64,000 bases of DNA from Ornithinibacillus salinisoli (GTDB lineage Bacteria > Bacillota > Bacilli > Bacillales > Amphibacillaceae): the NCBI RefSeq assembly GCF_042682545.1, contig NZ_JBHUHQ010000009.1; one strand, written 5' to 3'. This document shows, one piece after another, positions 60,582-64,000 of the stretch. The translations under genes were made by a program, and so were the position numbers. Every line of letters starts with the position of its first letter. Position 1 is the first letter of the stretch. The notes below the pieces were generated by a model. The model saw only the letters and a list, made by a program, of their open reading frames with translations, did no database searches and had not been told where the DNA came from.

Positions 60582-61244
60582 ATGGAGAATAAAGACAAGG
60601 CAAGAGATGATTTACAAGATATCTTACACGATCGGGAGTATCAGATATATTATGAAGATAATCGAAGTTTCATAGAAATATGGTGGGATAAACTAATTGA
60701 ATGGTTTAGAGAACTATTATCTAACTGGTTCTCCTCCCTCAATCCATCTAATGGTTTCGCTGAATTGGTATTGATTATTATTATAGGGACAGTAATCTTA
60801 CTCACGGCAGTAGGTAGTATTCTCTTCCTTCGATCAATGAAAAGAAAGCGGGCATTTCAAAACCACCGTCCATTGCAATCTATGAATGAATTGGAATGGT
60901 CTGTAACGAAACATTTACTGGAAGCGGATAAGCAAGAAAAAGCGGATAATTATGCTGCAGCTACCCGCCATATATTTTTAGCTCTACTACTTCATTTTCA
61001 TGAAAATAATTGGTTAATTGCTAGAGTATGGAAAACGAATTGGGAATATTATGATGAATTACAGCAGACTGACCCAACCCGTGCAAAGGCATTTTATAAG
61101 CTAGCTAACATGTTTGATGAAGTTGTATATGGGGAGCGTACAATTAAAGGTCATGAGTATACAGAGTACCGGAAAGAGGCATTAACATGGCTGAATAGAA
61201 GTTCGGAGGAAGCAAAGTTGGGGACTAGCATGAAGGAGGGATAG
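60582..61244 (+). CDS. DUF4129 membrane protein
   Basis: A 220-aa protein. One or two membrane segments (about residues 58-84) and a soluble C-terminal DUF4129 domain ending FYKLANMFDEVVYGERTIKGHEY. This domain family is found next to MoxR ATPases and transglutaminase-like proteins. ATG with AGGTGATGG site. Next gene starts after 6 bp. Probable membrane adaptor of the MoxR complex (inference from context). Confidence 0.88.
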   Translation: MENKDKARDDLQDILHDREYQIYYEDNRSFIEIWWDKLIEWFRELLSNWFSSLNPSNGFAELVLIIIIGTVILLTAVGSILFLRSMKRKRAFQNHRPLQSMNELEWSVTKHLLEADKQEKADNYAAATRHIFLALLLHFHENNWLIARVWKTNWEYYDELQQTDPTRAKAFYKLANMFDEVVYGERTIKGHEYTEYRKEALTWLNRSSEEAKLGTSMKEG

Positions 61245-61250
61245 AAGCTG

Positions 61251-62387
61251 TTGCAAAAATCATCATCTAGCAAAAGAGTATGGCTGTTACTACTCATTTT
61301 GGTATGTATATTTATTATGATTAGTTATTTTATAAGTTCTAAGCAACCTCAAGAGTTTCCTAGCTATGTTTCCGACTCGCCATCACCAACAGGAAGTAAA
61401 GCTTTATACACCTATTTGCAAAATGAAACGAGTTCTGTCGTTACATGGAGACATGAACCACATTTATTATCAAAGGAAAATAAGCAACAAATCCTTCTCA
61501 TGATAGAGCCATTTTTCATTCCAAAGCAAGAAGAAATGAATGTATACATAGAATTTATGAATGCGGGAAATACGATCTTATTATTAAAGAATAATCCCGA
61601 TGGAATGTTCGGGCTGAAGACGGAGCCAATTGCGATAGATCCGGAAGAATCGGTCACCATCACAGATGAACAAGGTGAGGAATATATCTCTAACACGTAT
61701 TCTCCTGTACGTCTTAAAAGTGATAGAGATGATGACGTATTATTATCTGATGATGCAGGTGTAATGGCATTAAAACGGTCTTTTGGCGAAGGTAGTTTAA
61801 TAGTAGGTAGTTCGCCGGATTGGGTTACAAATGAATTTATTCTTGAAAAGGATCATGTAGAAATCGTATTCTCACTGTTATATGGGGAAAGTTGGGATAC
61901 GCTTTTAGTTGATGAATATCTTCATAGGGCAGGGCAATCTCCTACTCTTTTAACCTTATATCCGAAATGGCTGTTAGTTGGAGTAGTACAAAGTATCCTT
62001 TTAACCGTCCTTTGGCTGTGGCATCAAGGTAAGCGATTTGGTCCGATTCGAATACCGCGGGAGGAAACAGTTCGGTTTAGCGATGAGCGTCTTAAAGCTC
62101 TTTCCGCGTGGTATCAACGTGGACGCAGGCATCATGATTCCCTTATGATTCAAGTAGATTACGTGAAATTACTTATGCAGGAACGCTGGGGAATTCCATA
62201 TCGTAAAGCATGGGCGGATCGTACCGACCAACTTATTAGAAAAAGGACAAATATGACGGAGGAAGAAATTCACACGTTCGTCAATGGGATAAGGGATCTA
62301 ATTCAAAAAAGATCAATAAATAAACAAGAATACGTAGGGTGGTCGAAAAAAATTGATAAGCTACGGAAAGAGGTGGAAAAAGGGTGA
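61251..62387 (+). CDS. DUF4350 membrane protein
   Basis: A 378-aa protein with two membrane helices (about residues 11-28 and 240-262) flanking an extracytoplasmic domain (SPSPTGSKALYTYLQNE, VDEYLHR) of DUF4350 type, and a cytoplasmic basic C-terminus. TTG start after GGAGGGA. It overlaps the MoxR start by four bases. DUF4350 proteins always seem to travel with MoxR and DUF58 genes; they may handle cell-envelope substrates. Confidence 0.88.
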   Translation: MQKSSSSKRVWLLLLILVCIFIMISYFISSKQPQEFPSYVSDSPSPTGSKALYTYLQNETSSVVTWRHEPHLLSKENKQQILLMIEPFFIPKQEEMNVYIEFMNAGNTILLLKNNPDGMFGLKTEPIAIDPEESVTITDEQGEEYISNTYSPVRLKSDRDDDVLLSDDAGVMALKRSFGEGSLIVGSSPDWVTNEFILEKDHVEIVFSLLYGESWDTLLVDEYLHRAGQSPTLLTLYPKWLLVGVVQSILLTVLWLWHQGKRFGPIRIPREETVRFSDERLKALSAWYQRGRRHHDSLMIQVDYVKLLMQERWGIPYRKAWADRTDQLIRKRTNMTEEEIHTFVNGIRDLIQKRSINKQEYVGWSKKIDKLRKEVEKG

Positions 62388-63313
62388 ATAGTCAACTTGC
62401 ATCCTTATTACAAACATATGAGGCACGAATATTAGGTCAAAAGAACAATTTGCGATTAGTACTTTCAGCCGTTTTAGCAGGTGGACATGTATTAATTGAA
62501 GGTGTACCAGGTACAGGGAAAACACAAATGGTATGTACATTATCCAATTTATTAGGCGGTAAATTTAATCGTATTCAATTTACGCCAGACTTGCTACCTA
62601 GTGATATTACTGGTAGTACAATATTCAACTTAAAGGATAATTCATTTCAAACATTAAAAGGACCCATCTTTTCAAATATATTGCTGGCAGATGAAATCAA
62701 TCGTACACCTGCGAAAACGCAAGCTGCCTTATTGGAAGCAATGGAGGAAAAACAGGTGACAATACAAGGAAAAACGTACGAATTACCAGAAGTGTTTTTC
62801 GTAGTTGCCACGCAAAACCCTATTGAATTTGAAGGAACGTATCCGCTTCCAGAAGCACAACAAGATCGTTTCCTGTTTAAATTACGAATTGATTTTCCTA
62901 GTTTAGAAGAAGAAACAAAGGTATTAAAAAACGTGTTGGCGAAAATGTATACGGATCAAGAGGTTGAAACGGTACTAGATATGGAAACCTTCCTTATGAT
63001 TCGAAAAGAGATTGAACATATCACAGTAAGTGAGGATGTTTTAGCTTATATCATGCAAATAGTTAGAAGAACAAGGGAAACGGAAGCCATTCGATTTGGA
63101 GCCAGTACGAGAGCGGCTATTTCGATTGGTAAGGCTGCCCAAGCGTGGGCTTATTTAGCTGAGAGAGACTATGTAACTCCGGATGATATTAAAATGGTTG
63201 CAAAACCGGCGTTGCGACACCGTATTCAAATATCTCCGCATATGGAATTGGAGGGTGTAAGCCTTGACCAAATCATTGAAGAGCTTGTGGGAGCGGTTCC
63301 TGTTCCGAGATAG
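62384..63313 (+). CDS. MoxR-family AAA+ ATPase
   Basis: A 309-aa ATPase. Walker A GVPGTGKTQ, Walker B LLADEINRTPAKTQAALLEAMEE, sensor 1 VATQNPIEFEGTYPLPEAQQDRF, sensor 2 region GASTRAAISIGKAAQAWA. MoxR proteins act as chaperones with von Willebrand-factor or DUF58 partners. GTG start (GTGA overlap) with AGAGGTGG. The DUF58 gene starts inside this gene. Confidence 0.95.
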   Translation: MNSQLASLLQTYEARILGQKNNLRLVLSAVLAGGHVLIEGVPGTGKTQMVCTLSNLLGGKFNRIQFTPDLLPSDITGSTIFNLKDNSFQTLKGPIFSNILLADEINRTPAKTQAALLEAMEEKQVTIQGKTYELPEVFFVVATQNPIEFEGTYPLPEAQQDRFLFKLRIDFPSLEEETKVLKNVLAKMYTDQEVETVLDMETFLMIRKEIEHITVSEDVLAYIMQIVRRTRETEAIRFGASTRAAISIGKAAQAWAYLAERDYVTPDDIKMVAKPALRHRIQISPHMELEGVSLDQIIEELVGAVPVPR

Positions 63314-64000
63314 AGGAATATTGCCAACGAAAAGGTTTATAGCGTTATATCTCGTTTGTTCAATAGGTATTGTATCGCTATCCTTTGCTGGTTTATCATG
63401 GGCAATTATCATTGTTTTAAATATTTTTTTGATAATTGCATCCTTCCTAGATTTGTTGTTTTCACCACAAAGAAAGCAGCTAAACGTTATTCGAGATTTT
63501 CCAAAAGAAATAGAACGAGGACAGTCCTATACCGTTTCTATCCAACTAGAAAACAATTCTTCCTATCCTTGTGAGTTTCGCCTTATGGACGGGCTGCCAC
63601 AATCATTTTATGACCCATTTCCAATTCTCGGGAAGGTAGGTAAAGGGGAGTCTGGCCAAATAACTTATGAAACTAATGCTCCTGTCAGAGGGAAATATGG
63701 ATTGACTCGAATATATGTTAGATATACTAGTTTGCTAGGGTTATGGGAGAAGCAGATGGCTGTTGAACAGCATGATGAAGTAAAAGTAATACCGGACTTA
63801 ACCGATACAAAAAAATACTTAGAAAATGCCCAAAAGTTTCTCATGTATGAAGGAACTAAAATCCGTAGACAAAAGAGCGGATCAGGGGAGTTCACTAGAA
63901 TTCGAAACTATGTAGTTGGTGATGATCCCCGTAAAATCAATTGGCGTCAAACTGCGAAACTGCAAGAGGTCATGACCAATGAATATGAACCAGAGCATGG
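63264..64000 (+). CDS. DUF58 protein, 5' part, cut by window end
   Basis: The frame begins at TTG 63264, inside the moxR 3' end, with GGAGGGTG seven bases before, and is open to the window edge (about 245 codons). It reads KSLWERFLFRDRGILPTKRF, two membrane helices (about residues 26-65), an Ig-like extracytoplasmic part, then the DUF58 signature SGEFTRIRNYVVGDDPRKIN with WRQTAKL. The 50-bp overlap with moxR suggests tight coupling of the two products. Partner of MoxR in an envelope-linked complex. Confidence 0.92.
   Translation, partial: MTKSLKSLWERFLFRDRGILPTKRFIALYLVCSIGIVSLSFAGLSWAIIIVLNIFLIIASFLDLLFSPQRKQLNVIRDFPKEIERGQSYTVSIQLENNSSYPCEFRLMDGLPQSFYDPFPILGKVGKGESGQITYETNAPVRGKYGLTRIYVRYTSLLGLWEKQMAVEQHDEVKVIPDLTDTKKYLENAQKFLMYEGTKIRRQKSGSGEFTRIRNYVVGDDPRKINWRQTAKLQEVMTNEYEPEH

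Overview
The window is a contiguous piece of a low-GC Gram-positive chromosome. Strong AGGAGG-type ribosome binding sites, frequent TTG/GTG starts, U-tailed terminators and the gene content (AsnO-like asparagine synthase, KatE, YumC-type reductase, DUF421, MoxR/DUF58 operon) point to a Bacillaceae member. My best guess is an Oceanobacillus, Virgibacillus, Ornithinibacillus or Halobacillus-like genus; the genus call is inference. No rRNA, tRNA, prophage, intact insertion sequence or CRISPR array was seen.

Layout. 0-2.6 kb: end of gltB plus gltD. 2.7-12.7 kb: ordinary housekeeping and stress genes (membrane protein, rlmN, two minus-strand surface proteins, asnB, DUF421, diguanylate cyclase, large catalase). 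12.9-16.7 kb: a compact operon of an ATP-grasp ligase, a diverged MurE-like ligase, an Asp/Glu racemase and a translationally coupled 67-aa protein, ended by a strong terminator. 16.7-17.4 kb: a mosaic of non-coding repeats next to a gene remnant. 18.2-35.2 kb: a phenylalanine/phenylacetate catabolic supercluster. 35.3-38.3 kb: an ABC importer. 38.4-44.9 kb: an accessory stretch of small lipoproteins, small membrane proteins, an ABC-F protein and decayed genes. 45-48.5 kb: Sir2 deacylase, gdhA and a MerR-methyltransferase fusion. 48.6-52.6 kb: a class I ribonucleotide reductase operon behind a cobalamin riboswitch. 52.7-59.5 kb: a 41-bp tandem repeat, then mixed genes (DUF4386/AraC pair, acetyltransferase, amidase, 3-hydroxybutyrate dehydrogenase, DUF402, EutH). 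59.65-64 kb: a membrane protein / DUF4129 / DUF4350 / MoxR / DUF58 operon running off the window.

The main result is the 18-35 kb supercluster. It encodes paaX, paaY, paaABCD, paaG, paaH, paaJ, an aldehyde dehydrogenase and extra crotonases, but neither PaaK (phenylacetate-CoA ligase) nor PaaE (epoxidase reductase). A second operon supplies phenylalanine dehydrogenase and 2-oxoacid dehydrogenase E1 alpha/beta, which would make phenylacetyl-CoA directly from phenylalanine via phenylpyruvate and so remove the need for PaaK. A YumC-type NAD(P)H reductase, divergent from paaY, is a candidate replacement for PaaE. Four promoters (reductase, paaY, paaA, second operon) each carry a matching inverted repeat, TRACGTTA-N3-TAACGTYA, at or just after the predicted transcription start. 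This looks like one PaaX regulon.

The second most interesting locus is the ATP-grasp / MurE-like / racemase operon at 12.9-16.7 kb. It resembles D-aspartate ligase plus racemase pairs that make peptidoglycan cross-bridges, but it includes a MurE-like enzyme that has lost the usual motifs.
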